DNA of 64,000 nt from Amaranthus tricolor (taxonomy: Eukaryota > Streptophyta > Magnoliopsida > Caryophyllales > Amaranthaceae), in assembly GCF_026212465.1 (NCBI RefSeq), contig NC_080061.1, positions 20,258,451-20,322,450 on the forward strand, read 5' to 3'. Made by a program: the position numbers and the translations under genes. Each line of letters starts with the position of its first letter. Position 1 is the first letter of the stretch. Under the pieces are notes generated by a model. It searched no databases and was not told where the DNA came from. It saw only the letters and a program-made list of their open reading frames with translations. This document shows, piece after piece, positions 19,994 to 35,043 of the stretch.

Positions 19994-21498
19994 AATCGAA
20001 AACAATAGTCATATGCTTGAAATTACGTGCTAAGTTTCTTTTTAAAGGTTTTTTAAGCATTTTCTTACTTTCTCGCATAAAGTGGTTCAAACATGGTTTG
20101 TTTGTTACCAAACATGGCGCACAAGACTAATTGGTATTTACTATTGTGTTGAAATGTTTAAAATCGAAAACAATAGTCATATGCTCGAAATTACGTGCTA
20201 AGTTGGTTTTTTATGGTTTTTTGGCATTTTCTAGTATAAAGGAGTTCTAACTTAGATTGTGTTGCATGAAACATGAAACACAGCGCTCTTTGGTATATAT
20301 TATTGTATTGATATGTTAAGAATCAAAAACAATAGTCATATGCTTGAAACTACGTGCGAAGTTAGGTTTTTTAAGGTTTTTAAAGAGTTTTTGGCACTTT
20401 CTCGTCTATAGTAGTTTAAACTTGATTTTTTTGGCACAAAATTTGGCACACTACACTATTTGGTATATACTATTGTATTCAAATTTTTAGAATAAAAAAA
20501 ATAGTCATATGCTTGAAATTACGTGCTAAGTTGTGGTTTTATGGTTTTTTACGCGTTTGTGGCACTTTCTCGCATAAAGTAGTTCAAACTTGGTTTGTTT
20601 GGCATTAAACTTGGCACACAACGCTATTTAGTTTATAAGATTGTGTTGAAAAGGTTAGACTCGAAAACAAGCCCTATGCTTGAAATTACGTGCTAAGTTG
20701 CGTTTTTAAAGATTTTAAGCTTTTTTTGCATTTGCCCGCATATAGTGGTTCAAACTTGGTTTGTCTGGCACGAAACTTTTCACGCAACACTATATGGTAT
20801 ATATTATTGTGTTGAAAAGCTTTGAATCGAAAACAATAGTCATATGCTTGAAATTACGTACTATGTTGCTTTTTTAAGATTTTTAAATGTTTTTAGCACT
20901 TTCTAGCATAAAGTGGTTACAACTTTATTTGTTTGACATGAAACCTGGAACACAACACTGTTTTTGTATATATTATTGTGTTGAAATGGTTATAATCAAA
21001 AACAATAGTCATATTCTTGAAATTACATGCTAAGTTGCTTTTTTAAGATTTCTTAAGCATTTTCGGCACATTCTAGCATAATGTATTTCAAACTTGGTTT
21101 ATTTGGCACAAAACTTGGCATACAACACTATTTGGTATATATTATTGTGTTGAAATGTTCGAATCAAAAACAATAGTCATATGCTTGAAATTACGTGCTA
21201 AGTTGCGTTTCAAAGTTTTTTAGGCGTTTTTGGCATTTGCTCGCATAAAGTGGTTCAAATTTGGTTTGTTTGACACGAAACTTGGCAAACAACAGTATTT
21301 GTTATATATTATTGTGTTGAAATGGTTAGAATTTAAAAGAATAGTCATATGCTTGAAGTAACGTGCTATGTTGCGTTCTTAAGTTTTCTTAAGCTTTTTT
21401 GGCACTATGTTGAATAAAGTAGTTCAAACTTGGTTTCTTTTGGATGAAACTTGGCACTCAACATTATTTGGTATATATTATTGTGTTAAAATGGTTAG
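19994..21498 (+). repeat. Core HOR copy 9, type A
   Basis: Type A marks. M8 starts AATCAAAAAC, the same G-to-A change seen at the chimera head at 19320. Confidence 0.94.
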
Positions 21499-23002
21499 AA
21501 TCGAAAACAATAGTCATATGCTTGAAATTACGTGCTAAGTTTCTTTTTAAAGGTTTTTTAAGCATTTTCTTACTTTCTGGCATAAAGTGGTTCAAACATG
21601 GTTTGTTTGTTACCAAACATGGCACACAAGACTAATTGGTATTTACTATTGTGTTGAAATGTTTAGAATCGAGAACAATAGTCATATGCTCGAAATTACG
21701 TGCTAAGTTGGTTATTTATGGTTTTTTGGCATTTTCTAGTATAAAGGAGTTCTAACTTAGATTGTGTTGCATGAAACATGAAACACAGCACTCTTTGGTA
21801 TATATTGTTGTATTGACATGTTAAGAATCGAAAACAATAGTCATATGCTTGAAACTACGTGCGAAGTTAGGTTTTTAAGGTTTTTAATGCGTTTTTGGTA
21901 CTTTCTCGTCTATAGTAGTTTAAACTTGATTTTTTTGGCACAAAACTTGGCACACTATACTATTTGGTATATACTATTGTGTTCAAATTTTTAGAATCAA
22001 AAAAATAGTCATATGCTTGAAATTACATGCGAAGTTGTGGTTTTATGGATTTTTACGCGTTTGTGGCACTTTCTCGCATAAAGTGGTTCAAACTTGGTTT
22101 GTTTGGCATTAAACTTGGCACACAACGCTATTTAGTTTATAAGATTGTGTTGAAAAGGTTAGACTCGAAAACAAGCCCTATGCTTGAAATTACGTGCTAA
22201 GATGTGTTTTTAAAGATTTTAAGCTTTTTTTGCATTTGCCCGCATATAGTGGTTCAAACTTGGTTTGTCTGGCACGAAACTTTTCACACAACACTATTTG
22301 GTATATATTATTGTGTTGAAAAGCTTTGAATCGAAAAAATTAGTCATATGCTTGAAATTACGTGCTATGTTGCTTTTTTAAGATTTTTAAATATTTTTTG
22401 CACTTTCTAGCATAAAGTGGTTACAACTTTATTTGTTTGACATGAAACCTGGAACACAACACTGTTTTTGTATATATTATTGTGTTGAAATGGTTATAAT
22501 CAAAAACAATAGTCATATTCTTGAAATTACACGCTAAGTTGCTTTTTAAAGATTTTTTAAGCATTTTTGGCACATTCTAGCATAATGTATTACAAACTTG
22601 GTTTATTTGGCACAAAACTTGGCATACAACACTATTTGGTATATATTATTGTGTTGAAATGTTCGAATCGAAAACAATAGTCATATGCTTGAAATTACGT
22701 GCTAAGTTGTGTTTCAAAGTTTTTTAGGCGTTTTTGGCATTTGCTCGCATAAAGTGGTTCAAATTTGGTTTGTTTCACACGAAACTTGGCAAACAACAGT
22801 ATTTGTTATATATTATTGTGTTGAAATGGTTAGAATTTAAAAGAATAGTCATATGCTTGAAGTAACGTGCTATGTTGCGTTCTTAAGTTTTCTTAAGCTT
22901 TTTTGGCACTATGTTGAATAAAGTAGTTCAAACTTGGTTTCTCTTGGATGAAACTTGGCACTCAACATTATTTGGTATATATTATTGTGTTAAAATGGTT
23001 AG
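21499..23002 (+). repeat. Core HOR copy 10, type D1
   Basis: D1 marks: TTTCTGGCATAAAG in M1, GAGAACAATAG and GGTTATTTATGG in M2, TTGACATGTTAAG at the end of M2, TTTTTGGTACTTTC in M3, ACACGC in M7, TTTCACACG in M8. Recurs at 24507. Confidence 0.94.
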
Positions 23003-24506
23003 AATCGAAAACAATAGTCATATGATTGAAATTACGTGCTAAGTTTCTTTTTAAAGGTTTTTTAAGCATTTTCTTACTTTCTCGCATAAAGTGGTTCAAA
23101 CATGGTTTGTTTGTTACCAAACATGGCGCACAAGACTAATTGGTATTTACTATTGTGTTGAAATGTTTAAAATCGAAAACAATAGTCATATGCTCGAAAT
23201 TACGTGCTAAGTTGGTTTTTTATGGTTTTTTGGCATTTTCTAGTATAAAGGAGTTCTAACTTAGATTGTGTTGCATGAAACATGAAACACAGCGCTCTTT
23301 GGTATATATTATTGTATTGATATGTTAAGAATCGAAAACAATAGTCATATGCTTGAAACTACGTGCGAAGTTAGGTTTTTAAGGTTTTTAATGCGTTTTT
23401 GGCACTTTCTCGTCTATAGTAGTTTAAACTTGATTTTTTTGGCACAAAATTTGGCACACTACACTATTTGGTATATACTATTGTATTCAAATTTTTAGAA
23501 TCAAAAAAATAGTCATATGCTTGAAATTACGTGCTAAGTTGTGGTTTTATGGTTTTTTACGCGTTTGTGGCACTTTCTCGCATAAAGTGGTTCAAACTTG
23601 GTTTGTTTGGCATTAAACTTGGCACACAACGCTATTTAGTTTATAAGATTGTGTTGAAAAGGTTAGACTCGAAAACAAGCCCTATGCTTGAAATTACGTG
23701 CTAAGTTGCGTTTTTAAAGATTTTAAGCTTTTTTTGCATTTGCCCGCATATAGTGGTTCAAACTTGGTTTGTCTGGCACGAAACTTTTCACACAACATTA
23801 TTTGGTATATATTATTGTGTTGAAAAGCTTTGAATCGAAAAAATTAGTCATATGCTTGAAATTACGTGCTATGTTGCTTTTTTAAGATTTTTAAATGTTT
23901 TTTGCACTTTCTAGCATAAAGTGGTTACAACTTTATTTGTTTGACATGAAACCTGGAACACAACACTGTTTTTGTATATATTATTGTGTTGAAATGGTTA
24001 TAATCAAAAACAATAGTCATATTCTTGAAATTACACGCTAAGTTGCTTTTTTAAGATTTTTTAAGCATTTTTGGCACATTCTAGCATAATGTATTACAAA
24101 CTTGGTTTATTTGGCACAAAACTTGGCATACAACACTATTTGGTATATATTATTGTGTTGAAATGTTCGAATCGAAAACAATAGTCATATGCTTGAAATT
24201 ACGTGCTAAGTTGCGTTTCAAAGTTTTTTAGGCGTTTTTGGCATTTGCTCGCATAAAGTGGTTCAAATTTGGTTTGTTTCACACGAAACTTGGCAAACAA
24301 CAGTATTTGTTATATATTATTGTGTTGAAATGGTTAGAATTTAAAAGAATAGTCATATGCTTGAAGTAACGTGCTATGTTGCGTTCTTAAGTTTTCTTAA
24401 GCTTTTTTGGCACTATGTTGAATAAAGTAGTTCAAACTTGGTTTCTTTTGGATGAAACTTGGCACTCAACATTATTTGGTATATATTATTGTGTTAAAAT
24501 GGTTAG
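23003..24506 (+). repeat. Core HOR copy 11, type D2
   Basis: D2 combines A-like M2 (GCGCTC) with B-like M3, M6 and M7 (AATGCG, GAAAAAATTAG, ACACGC). Private CATATGATTG in M1. Confidence 0.94.
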
Positions 24507-26010
24507 AATCGAAAACAATAGTCATATGCTTGAAATTACGTGCTAAGTTTCTTTTTAAAGGTTTTTTAAGCATTTTTTTACTTTCTGGCATAAAGTGGTT
24601 CAAACATGGTTTGTTTGTTACCAAACATGGCACACAAGACTAATTGGTATTTACTATTGTGTTGAAATGTTTAGAATCGAGAACAATAGTCATATGCTCG
24701 AAATTACGTGCTAAGTTGGTTATTTATGGTTTTTTGGCATTTTCTAGTATAAAGGAGTTCTAACTTAGATTGTGTTGCATGAAACATGAAACACAGCACT
24801 CTTTGGTATATATTGTTGTATTGACATGTTAAGAATCGAAAACAATAGTCATATGCTTGAAACTACGTGCGAAGTTAGGTTTTTAAGGTTTTTAATGCGT
24901 TTTTGGTACTTTCTCGTCTATAGTAGTTTAAACTTGATTTTTTTGGCACAAAACTTGGCACACTATACTATTTGGTATATACTATTGTGTTCAAATTTTT
25001 AGAATCAAAAAAATAGTCATATGCTTGAAATTACATGCGAAGTTGTGGTTTTATGGATTTTTACGCGTTTGTGGCACTTTCTCGCATAAAGTGGTTCAAA
25101 CTTGGTTTGTTTGGCATTAAACTTGGCACACAACGCTATTTAGTTTATAAGATTGTGTTGAAAAGGTTAGACTCGAAAACAAGCCCTATGCTTGAAATTA
25201 CGTGCTAAGATGCGTTTTTAAAGATTTTAAGCTTTTTTTGCATTTGCCCGCATATAGTGGTTCAAACTTGGTTTGTCTGGCACGAAACTTTTCACACAAC
25301 ACTATTTGGTATATATTATTGTGTTGAAAAGCTTTGAATCGAAAAAATTAGTCATATGCTTGAAATTACGTGCTATGTTGCTTTTTTAAGATTTTTAAAT
25401 GTTTTTTGCACTTTCTAGCATAAAGTGGTTACAACTTTATTTGTTTGACATGAAACCTGGAACACAACACTGTTTTTGTATATATTATTGTGTTGAAATG
25501 GTTATAATCAAAAACAATAGTCATATTCTTGAAATTACACGCTAAGTTGCTTTTTTAAGATTTTTTAAGCATTTTTGGCACATTCTAGCATAATGTATTA
25601 CAAACTTGGTTTATTTGGCACAAAACTTGGCATACAACACTATTTGGTATATATTATTGTGTTGAAATGTTCGAATCGAAAACAATAGTCATATGCTTGA
25701 AATTACGTGCTAAGTTGTGTTTCAAAGTTTTTTAGGCGTTTTTGGCATTTGCTCGCATAAAGTGGTTCAAATTTGGTTTGTTTCACACGAAACTTGGCAA
25801 ACAACAGTATTTGTTATATATTATTGTGTTGAAATGGTTAGAATTTAAAAGAATAGTCATATGCTTGAACTAACGTGCTGTGTTGCGTTCTTAAGTTTTC
25901 TTAAGCTTTTTTGGCACTATGTTGAATAAAGTAGTTCAAACTTGGTTTCTCTTGGATGAAACTTGGCACTCAACATTATTTCGTATATATTATTGTGTTA
26001 AAATGGTTAG
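24507..26010 (+). repeat. Core HOR copy 12, type D1
   Basis: Shares GAGAACAATAG, GGTTATTTATGG and TTGACATG with copy 10, 3,008 bp away. Private GAACTAACGTGCTGTG in M9. Confidence 0.94.
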
Positions 26011-27514
26011 AATCGAAAACAATAGTCATATGCTTGAAATTACGTGCTAAGTTTCTTTTTAAAGGTTTTTTAAGCATTTTCTTACTTTCTCGCATAAAGT
26101 GGTTCAAACATGGTTTGTTTGTTACCAAACATGGCGCACAAGACTAATTGGTATTTACTATTGTGTTGAAATGTTTAAAATCGAAAACAATAGTCATATG
26201 CTCGAAATTACGTGCTAAGTTGGTTTTTTATGGTTTTTTGGCATTTTCTAGTATAAAGGAGTTCTAACTTAGATTGTGTTGCATGAAACATGAAACACAG
26301 CGCTCTTTGGTATATATTATTGTATTGATATGTTAAGAATCGAAAACAATAGTCATATGCTTGAAACTACGTGCGAAGTTAGGTTTTTAAGGTTTTTAAT
26401 GCGTTTTTGGCACTTTCTCGTCTATAGTAGTTTAAACTTGATTTTTTTGGCACAAAATTTGGCACACTACACTATTTGGTATATACTATTGTATTCAAAT
26501 TTTTAGAATCAAAAAAATAGTCATATGCTTGAAATTACGTGCTAAGTTGTGGTTTTATGGTTTTTTACGCGTTTGTGGCACTTTCTCGCATAAAGTGGTT
26601 CAAACTTGGTTTGTTTGGCATTAAACTTGGCACACAACGCTATTTAGTTTATAAGATTGTGTTGAAAAGGTTAGACTCGAAAACAAGCCCTATGCTTGAA
26701 ATTACGTGCTAAGTTGCGTTTTTAAAGATTTTAAGCTTTTTTTGCATTTGCCCGCATATAGTGGTTCAAACTTGGTTTGTCTGGCACGAAACTTTTCACA
26801 CAACATTATTTGGTATATATTATTGTGTTGAAAAGCTTTGAATCGAAAAACTTAGTCATATGCTTGAAATTACGTGCTATGTTGCTTTTTTAAGATTTTT
26901 AAATGTTTTTTGCACTTTCTAGCATAAAGTGGTTACAACTTTCTTTGTTTGACATGAAACCTGGAACACAACACTGTTTTTGTATATATTATTGTGTTGA
27001 AATGGTTATAATCAAAAACAATAGTCATATTCTTGAAATTACACGCTAAGTTGCTTTTTTAAGATTTTTTAAGCATTTTTGGCACATTCTAGCATAATGT
27101 ATTACAAACTTGGTTTATTTGGCACAAAACTTGGCATACAACACTATTTGGTATATATTATTGTGTTGAAATGTTCGAATCGAAAACAATAGTCATATGC
27201 TTGAAATTACGTGCTAAGTTGCGTTTCAAAGTTTTTTAGGCGTTTTTGGCATTTGCTCGCATAAAGTGGTTCAAATTTGGTTTGTTTCACACGAAACTTG
27301 GCAAACAACAGTATTTGTTATATATTATTGTGTTGAAATGGTTAGAATTTAAAAGAATAGTCATATGCTTGAAGTAACGTGCTATGTTGCGTTCTTAAGT
27401 TTTCTTAAGCTTTTTTGGCACTATGTTGAATAAAGTAGTTCAAACTTGGTTTCTCTTGGATGAAAATTGGCACTCAACATTATTTGGTATATATTATTGT
27501 GTTAAAATGGTTAG
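26011..27514 (+). repeat. Core HOR copy 13, type D2
   Basis: Same combination as copy 11. Private GAAAAACTTAG and ACTTTCTTTGTTTG in M6. Confidence 0.94.
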
Positions 27515-29018
27515 AATCGAAAACAATAGTCATATGCTTGAAATTACGTGCTAAGTTTCTTTTTAAAGGTTTTTTAAGCATTTTCTTACTTTCTCGCATA
27601 AAGTGGTTCAAACATGGTTTGTTTGTTACCAAACATGGCGCACAAGACTAATTGGTATTTACTATTGTGTTGAAATGTTTAAAATCGAAAACAATAGTCA
27701 TATGCTCGAAATTACGTGCTAAGTTGGTTTTTTATGGTTTTTTTGCATTTTCTAGTATAAAGGAGTTCTAACTTAGATTGTGTTGCATGAAACATGAAAC
27801 ACAGAACTCTTTGGTATATATTATTGTATTGATATGTTAAGAATCGAAAACAATAGTCATATGCTTGAAACTACGTGCGAAGTTAGGTTTTTAAGGTTTT
27901 TAATGCGTTTTTGGCACTTTCTCGTCTATAGTAGTTTAAACTTGATTTTTTTGGCACAAAACTTGGCACACTATACTATTTGGTATATACTATTGTGTTC
28001 AAATTTTTAGAATCCAAAAAATAGTCATATGCTTGAAATTACGTGCTAAGTTGTGGTTTTATGGATTTTTATGCGTTTGTGGCACTTTCTCGCATAAAGT
28101 GGTTCAAACTTGGTTTGTTTGGCATTAAACTTGGCACACAACGCTATTTAGTTTATAAGATTGTGTTGAAAAGGTTAGACTCGAAAACAAGCCCTATGCT
28201 TGAAATTACGTGCTAAGATGCGTTTTTAAAGATTTTAAGCTTTTTTTGCATTTGCCCGCATATAGTGGTTCAAACTTGGTTTGTCTGGCACGAAACTTTT
28301 CACGCAACACTATGTGGTATATATTATTGTGTTGAAAAGCTTTGAATCGAAAAAATTAGTCATATGCTTGAAATTACGTGCTATGTTGCTTTTTTAAGAT
28401 TTTTAAATGTTTTTTGCACTTTCTAGCATAAAGTGGTTACAACTTTATTTGTTTGACATGAAACCTGGAACACAACACTGTTTTTGTATATATTATTGTG
28501 TTGAAATGGTTATAATCAAAAACAATAGTCATATTCTTGAAATTACACGCTAAGTTGCTTTTTTAAGATTTTTTAAGCATTTTTGGCACATTCTAGCATA
28601 ATGTATTACAAACTTGGTTTATTTCGCACAAAACTTGGCATACAACACTATTTGGTATATATTATTGTGTTGAAATGTTCGAATCGAAAACAATAGTCAT
28701 ATGCTTGAAATTAAGTGCTAAGTTGCGTTTCAAAGTTTTTTAGGCGTTTTTAGCATTTGCTCGCATAAAGTGGTTCAAGTTTGGTTTGTTTGACACGAAA
28801 CTTGGCAAACAACAGTATTTGTTATATATTATTGTGTTGAAATGGTTAGAATTTAAAAGAATTGTCATATGCTTGAAGTAACGTGCTATGTTGCGTTCTT
28901 AAGTTTTCTTAAGCTTTTTTGGCACTATGTTGAATAAAGTAGTTCAAACTTGGTTTCTTTTGGATGAAACTTGGCACTCAACATTATTTGGTATATATTA
29001 TTGTGTTAAAATGGTTAG
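27515..29018 (+). repeat. Core HOR copy 14, junction type
   Basis: A mixed copy between the D1/D2 block and the second A/B block. Marks: CAGAACTC in M2, AATCCAAAA and GGATTTTTATGCG in M4, ACTATGTGG in M5, CAAGTTTGG in M8, AGAATTGTC in M9. Confidence 0.93.
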
Positions 29019-30524
29019 AATCGAAAACAATAGTCATATGCTTGAAATTACGTGCTAAGTTTCTTTTTAAAGGTTTTTTAAGCATTTTCTTACTTTCTCG
29101 CATAAAGTGGTTCAAACATGGTTTGTTTGTTACCAAACATGGCGCACAAGACTAATTGGTATTTACTATTGTGTTGAAATGTTTAAAATCGAAAACAATA
29201 GTCATATGCTCGAAATTACGTGCTAAGTTGGTTTTTTATGGTTTTTTGGCATTTTCTAGTATAAAGGAGTTCTAACTTAGATTGTGTTGCATGAAACATG
29301 AAACACAGCGCTCTTTGGTATATATTATTGTATTGATATGTTAAGAATCAAAAACAATAGTCATATGCTTGAAACTACGTGCGAAGTTAGGTTTTTTAAG
29401 GTTTTTAAAGAGTTTTTGGCACTTTCTCGTCTATAGTAGTTTAAACTTGATTTTTTTGGCACAAAATTTGGCACACTACACTATTTGGTATATACTATTG
29501 TATTCAAATTTTTAGAATAAAAAAAATAGTCATATGCTTGAAATTACGTGCTAAGTTGTGGTTTTATGGTTTTTTTACGCGTTTGTGGCACTTTCTCGCA
29601 TAAAGTAGTTCAAACTTGGTTTGTTTGGCATTAAACTTGGCACACAACGCTATTTAGTTTATAAGATTGTGTTGAAAAGGTTAGACTCGAAAACAAGCCC
29701 TATGCTTGAAATTACGTGCTAAGTTGCGTTTTTAAAGATTTTAAGCTTTTTTTGCATTTGCCCGCATATAGTGGTTCAAACTTGGTTTGTCTGGCACGAA
29801 ACTTTTCACGCAACACTATATGGTATATATTATTGTGTTGAAAAGCTTTGAATCGAAAACAATAGTCATATGCTTGAAATTACGTACTATGTTGCTTTTT
29901 TAAGATTTTTAAATGTTTTTAGCACTTTCTAGCATAAAGTGGTTACAACTTTATTTGTTTGACATGAAACCTGGAACACAACACTGTTTTTGTATATATT
30001 ATTGTGTTGAAATGGTTATAATCAAAAACAATAGTCATATTCTTGAAATTACATGCTAAGTTGCTTTTTTAAGATTTCTTAAGCATTTTCGGCACATTCT
30101 AGCATAATGTATTTCAAACTTGGTTTATTTGGCACAAAACTTGGCATACAACACTATTTGGTATATATTATTGTGTTGAAATGTTCGAATCGAAAACAAT
30201 AGTCATATGCTTGAAATTACGTGCTAAGTTGCGTTTCAAAGTTTTTTAGGCGTTTTTGGCATTTGCTCGCATAAAATGGTTCAAATTTGGTTTGTTTGAC
30301 ACGAAACTTGGCAAACAACAGTATTTGTTATATATTATTGTGTTGAAATGGTTAGAATTTAAAAGAATAGTCATATGCTTGAAGTAACGTGCTATGTTGC
30401 GTTCTTAAGTTTTCTTAAGCTTTTTTGGCACTATGTTGAATAAAGTAGTTCAAACTTGGTTTCTTTTGGATGAAACTTGGCACTCAACATTATTTGGTAT
30501 ATATTATTGTGTTAAAATGGTTAG
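29019..30524 (+). repeat. Core HOR copy 15, type A
   Basis: Type A. M8 has the rare ATAAAATGG (30271) shared with copy 4, supporting block duplication at an offset of about 16.89 kb. M4 has one extra T (GGTTTTTTTACGCG). Confidence 0.94.
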
Positions 30525-32031
30525 AATCGAAAACAATAGTCATATGCTTGAAATTACGTGCTAAGTTTCTTTTTAAAGGTTTTTTAAGCATTTTCTTACT
30601 TTCTCGCATAAAGTGGTTCAAACATGGTTTGTTTGTTACCAAACATGGCACACAAGACTAATTGGTATTTACTATTGTGTTGAAATGTTTAGAATCGAAA
30701 ACAATAGTCATATGCTCGAAATTACGTGCTAAGTTGGTTCTTTATGGTTTTTTGGCATTTTCTAGTATAAAGGAGTTCTAACTTAGATTGTGTTGCATGA
30801 AACATGAAACGCAGCACTCTTTGGTATATATATTATTGTATTGATATGTTAAGAATCGAAAACAATAGTCATATGCTTGAAACTACGTGCGAAGTTAGGT
30901 TTTTAAGGTTTTTAATGCGTTTTTGGCACTTTCTCGTCTATAGTAGTTTAAACTTGATTTTTTTGGCACAAAACTTGGCACACTATACTATTTGGTATAT
31001 ACTATTGTGTTCAAATTTTTAGAATCAAAAAAATAGTCATATGCTTGAAATTACATGCGAAGTTGTGGTTTTATGGATTTTTACGCGTTTGTGGCACTTT
31101 CTCGCATAAAGTGGTTCAAACTTGGTTTGTTTGGCATTAAACTTGGCACACAACGCTATTTAGTTTATAAGATTGTGTTGAAAAGGTTAGACTCGAAAAC
31201 AAGCCCTATGCTTGAAATTACGTGCTAAGATGCGTTTTTAAAGATTTTAAGCTTTTTTTTGCATTTGCCCGCATATAGTGGTTCAAACTTGGTTTGTCTG
31301 GCACGAAACTTTTCACACAACACTATTTGGTATATATTATTGTGTTGAAAAGCTTTGAATCGAAAAAATTAGTCATATGCTTGAAATTACGTGCTATGTT
31401 GCTTTTTTAAGATTTTTAAATGTTTTTTGCACTTTCTAGCATAAAGTGGTTACAACTTTATTTGTTTGACATGAAACCTGGAACACAACACTGTTTTTGT
31501 ATATATTATTGTGTTGAAATGGTTATAATCAAAAACAATAGTCATATTCTTGAAATTACACGCTAAGTTGCTTTTTAAAGATTTTTTAAGCATTTTTGGC
31601 ACATTCTAGCATAATGTATTACAAACTTGGTTTATTTGGCACAAAACTTGGCATACAACACTATTTGGTATATATTATTGTGTTGAAATGTTCGAATCGA
31701 AAACAATAGTCATATGCTTGAAATTACGTGCTAAGTTGCGTTTCAAAGTTTTTTAGGCGTTTTTGGCATTTGCTCGCATAAAGTGGTTCAAATTTGGTTT
31801 GTTTCACACGAAACTTGGCAAACAACAGTATTTGTTATATATTATTGTGTTGAAATGGTTAGAATTTAAAAGAATAGTCATATGCTTGAAGTAACGTGCT
31901 ATGTTGCGTTCTTAAGTTTTCTTAAGCTTTTTTGGCACTATGTTGAATAAAGTAGTTCAAACTTGGTTTCTCTTGGATGAAACTTGGCACTCAACATTAT
32001 TTGGTATATATTATTGTGTTAAAATGGTTAG
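30525..32031 (+). repeat. Core HOR copy 16, type B
   Basis: Matches copy 5, including AATCGAAAAC at the start of M3. It has one extra T in the M5 T-run near 31253. Confidence 0.94.
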
Positions 32032-33536
32032 AATCGAAAACAATAGTCATATGCTTGAAATTACGTGCTAAGTTTCTTTTTAAAGGTTTTTTAAGCATTT
32101 TCTTACTTTCTCGCATAAAGTGGTTCAAACATGGTTTGTTTGTTACCAAACATGGCGCACAAGACTAATTGGTATTTACTATTGTGTTGAAATGTTTAAA
32201 ATCGAAAACAATAGTCATATGCTCGAAATTACGTGCTAAGTTGGTTTTTTATGGTTTTTTGGCATTTTCTAGTATAAAGGAGTTCTAACTTAGATTGTGT
32301 TGCATGAAACATGAAACACAGCGCTCTTTGGTATATATTATTGTATTGATATGTTAAGAATCAAAAACAATAGTCATATGCTTGAAACTACGTGCGAAGT
32401 TAGGTTTTTTAAGGTTTTTAAAGAGTTTTTGGCACTTTCTCGTCTATAGTAGTTTAAACTTGATTTTTTTGGCACAAAATTTGGCACACTACACTATTTG
32501 GTATATACTATTGTATTCAAATTTTTAGAATAAAAAAAATAGTCATATGCTTGAAATTACGTGCTAAGTTGTGGTTTTATGGTTTTTTACGCGTTTGTGG
32601 CACTTTCTCGCATAAAGTAGTTCAAACTTGGTTTGTTTGGCATTAAACTTGGCACACAACGCTATTTAGTTTATAAGATTGTGTTGAAAAGGTTAGACTC
32701 GAAAACAAGCCCTATGCTTGAAATTACGTGCTAAGTTGCGTTTTTAAAGATTTTAAGCTTTTTTTGCATTTGCCCGCATATAGTGGTTCAAACTTGGTTT
32801 GTCTGGCACGAAACTTTTCACGCAACACTATATGGTATATATTATTGTGTTGAAAAGCTTTGAATCGAAAACAATAGTCATATGCTTGAAATTACGTACT
32901 ATGTTGCTTTTTTAAGATTTTTAAATGTTTTTAGCACTTTCTAGCATAAAGTGGTTACAACTTTATTTGTTTGACATGAAACCTGGAACACAACACTGTT
33001 TTTGTATATATTATTGTGTTGAAATGGTTATAATCAAAAACAATAGTCATATTCTTGAAATTACATGCTAAGTTGCTTTTTTAAGATTTCTTAAGCATTT
33101 TCGGCACATTCTAGCATAATGTATTTCAAACTTGGTTTATTTGGCACAAAACTTGGCATACAACACTATTTGGTATATATTATTGTGTTGAAATGTTCGA
33201 ATCGAAAACAATAGTCATATGCTTGAAATTACGTGCTAAGTTGCGTTTCAAAGTTTTTTAGGCGTTTTTGGCATTTGCTCGCATAAAGTGGTTCAAATTT
33301 GGTTTGTTTGACACGAAACTTGGCAAACAACAGTATTTGTTATATATTATTGTGTTGAAATGGTTAGAATTTAAAAGAATAGTCATATGCTTGAAGTAAC
33401 GTGCTATGTTGCGTTCTTAAGTTTTCTTAAGCTTTTTTGGCACTATGTTGAATAAAGTAGTTCAAACTTGGTTTCTTTTGGATGAAACTTGGCACTCAAC
33501 ATTATTTGGTATATATTATTGTGTTAAAATGGTTAG
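32032..33536 (+). repeat. Core HOR copy 17, type A
   Basis: Type A, counterpart of copy 6. Confidence 0.94.
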
Positions 33537-35043
33537 AATCGAAAACAATAGTCATATGCTTGAAATTACGTGCTAAGTTTCTTTTTAAAGGTTTTTTAAG
33601 CATTTTCTTACTTTCTCGCATAAAGTGGTTCAAACATGGTTTGTTTGTTACCAAACATGGCACACAAGACTAATTGGTATTTACTATTGTGTTGAAATGT
33701 TTAGAATCGAAAACAATAGTCATATGCTCGAAATTACGTGCTAAGTTGGTTCTTTATGGTTTTTTGGCATTTTCTAGTATAAAGGAGTTCTAACTTAGAT
33801 TGTGTTGCATGAAACATGAAACGCAGCACTCTTTGGTATATATATTATTGTATTGATATGTTAAGAATCAAAAACAATAGTCATATGCTTGAAACTACGT
33901 GCGAAGTTAGGTTTTTAAGGTTTTTAATGCGTTTTTGGCACTTTCTCGTCTATAGTAGTTTAAACTTGATTTTTTTGGCACAAAACTTGGCACACTATAC
34001 TATTTGGTATATACTATTGTGTTCAAATTTTTAGAATCAAAAAAATAGTCATATGCTTGAAATTACATGCGAAGTTGTGGTTTTATGGATTTTTACGCGT
34101 TTGTGGCACTTTCTCGCATAAAGTGGTTCAAACTTGGTTTGTTTGGCATTAAACTTGGCACACAACGCTATTTAGTTTATAAGATTGTGTTGAAAAGGTT
34201 AGACTCGAAAACAAGCCCTATGCTTGAAATTACGTGCTAAGATGCGTTTTTAAAGATTTTAAGCTTTTTTTTGCATTTGCCCGCATATAGTGGTTCAAAC
34301 TTGGTTTGTCTGGCACGAAACTTTTCACACAACACTATTTGGTATATATTATTGTGTTGAAAAGCTTTGAATCGAAAAAATTAGTCATATGCTTGAAATT
34401 ACGTGCTATGTTGCTTTTTTAAGATTTTTAAATGTTTTTTGCACTTTCTAGCATAAAGTGGTTACAACTTTATTTGTTTGACATGAAACCTGGAACACAA
34501 CACTGTTTTTGTATATATTATTGTGTTGAAATGGTTATAATCAAAAACAATAGTCATATTCTTGAAATTACACGCTAAGTTGCTTTTTAAAGATTTTTTA
34601 AGCATTTTTGGCACATTCTAGCATAATGTATTACAAACTTGGTTTATTTGGCACAAAACTTGGCATACAACACTATTTGGTATATATTATTGTGTTGAAA
34701 TGTTCGAATCGAAAACAATAGTCATATGCTTGAAATTACGTGCTAAGTTGCGTTTCAAAGTTTTTTAGGCGTTTTTGGCATTTGCTCGCATAAAGTGGTT
34801 CAAATTTGGTTTGTTTCACACGAAACTTGGCAAACAACAGTATTTGTTATATATTATTGTGTTGAAATGGTTAGAATTTAAAAGAATAGTCATATGCTTG
34901 AAGTAACATGCTATGTTGCGTTCTTAAGTTTTCTTAAGCTTTTTTGGCACTATGTTGAATAAAGTAGTTCAAACTTGGTTTCTCTTGGATGAAACTTGGC
35001 ACTCAACATTATTTGGTATATATTATTGTGTTAAAATGGTTAG
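33537..35043 (+). repeat. Core HOR copy 18, type B
   Basis: Counterpart of copy 7: AATCAAAAAC in M3 and AGTAACATGC in M9. Carries the extra T in M5 seen in copy 16. Confidence 0.94.

Larger units (their letters stand above)
21499..27514 (+). repeat. D1/D2 dimeric super-repeat (3,008-bp period)
   Basis: Two D1-D2 pairs (21499 and 24507) share GAGAACAATAG, GGTTATTTATGG, TTGACATG and the TTTCTGGC variant, none of which appears in the A/B blocks. Confidence 0.92.
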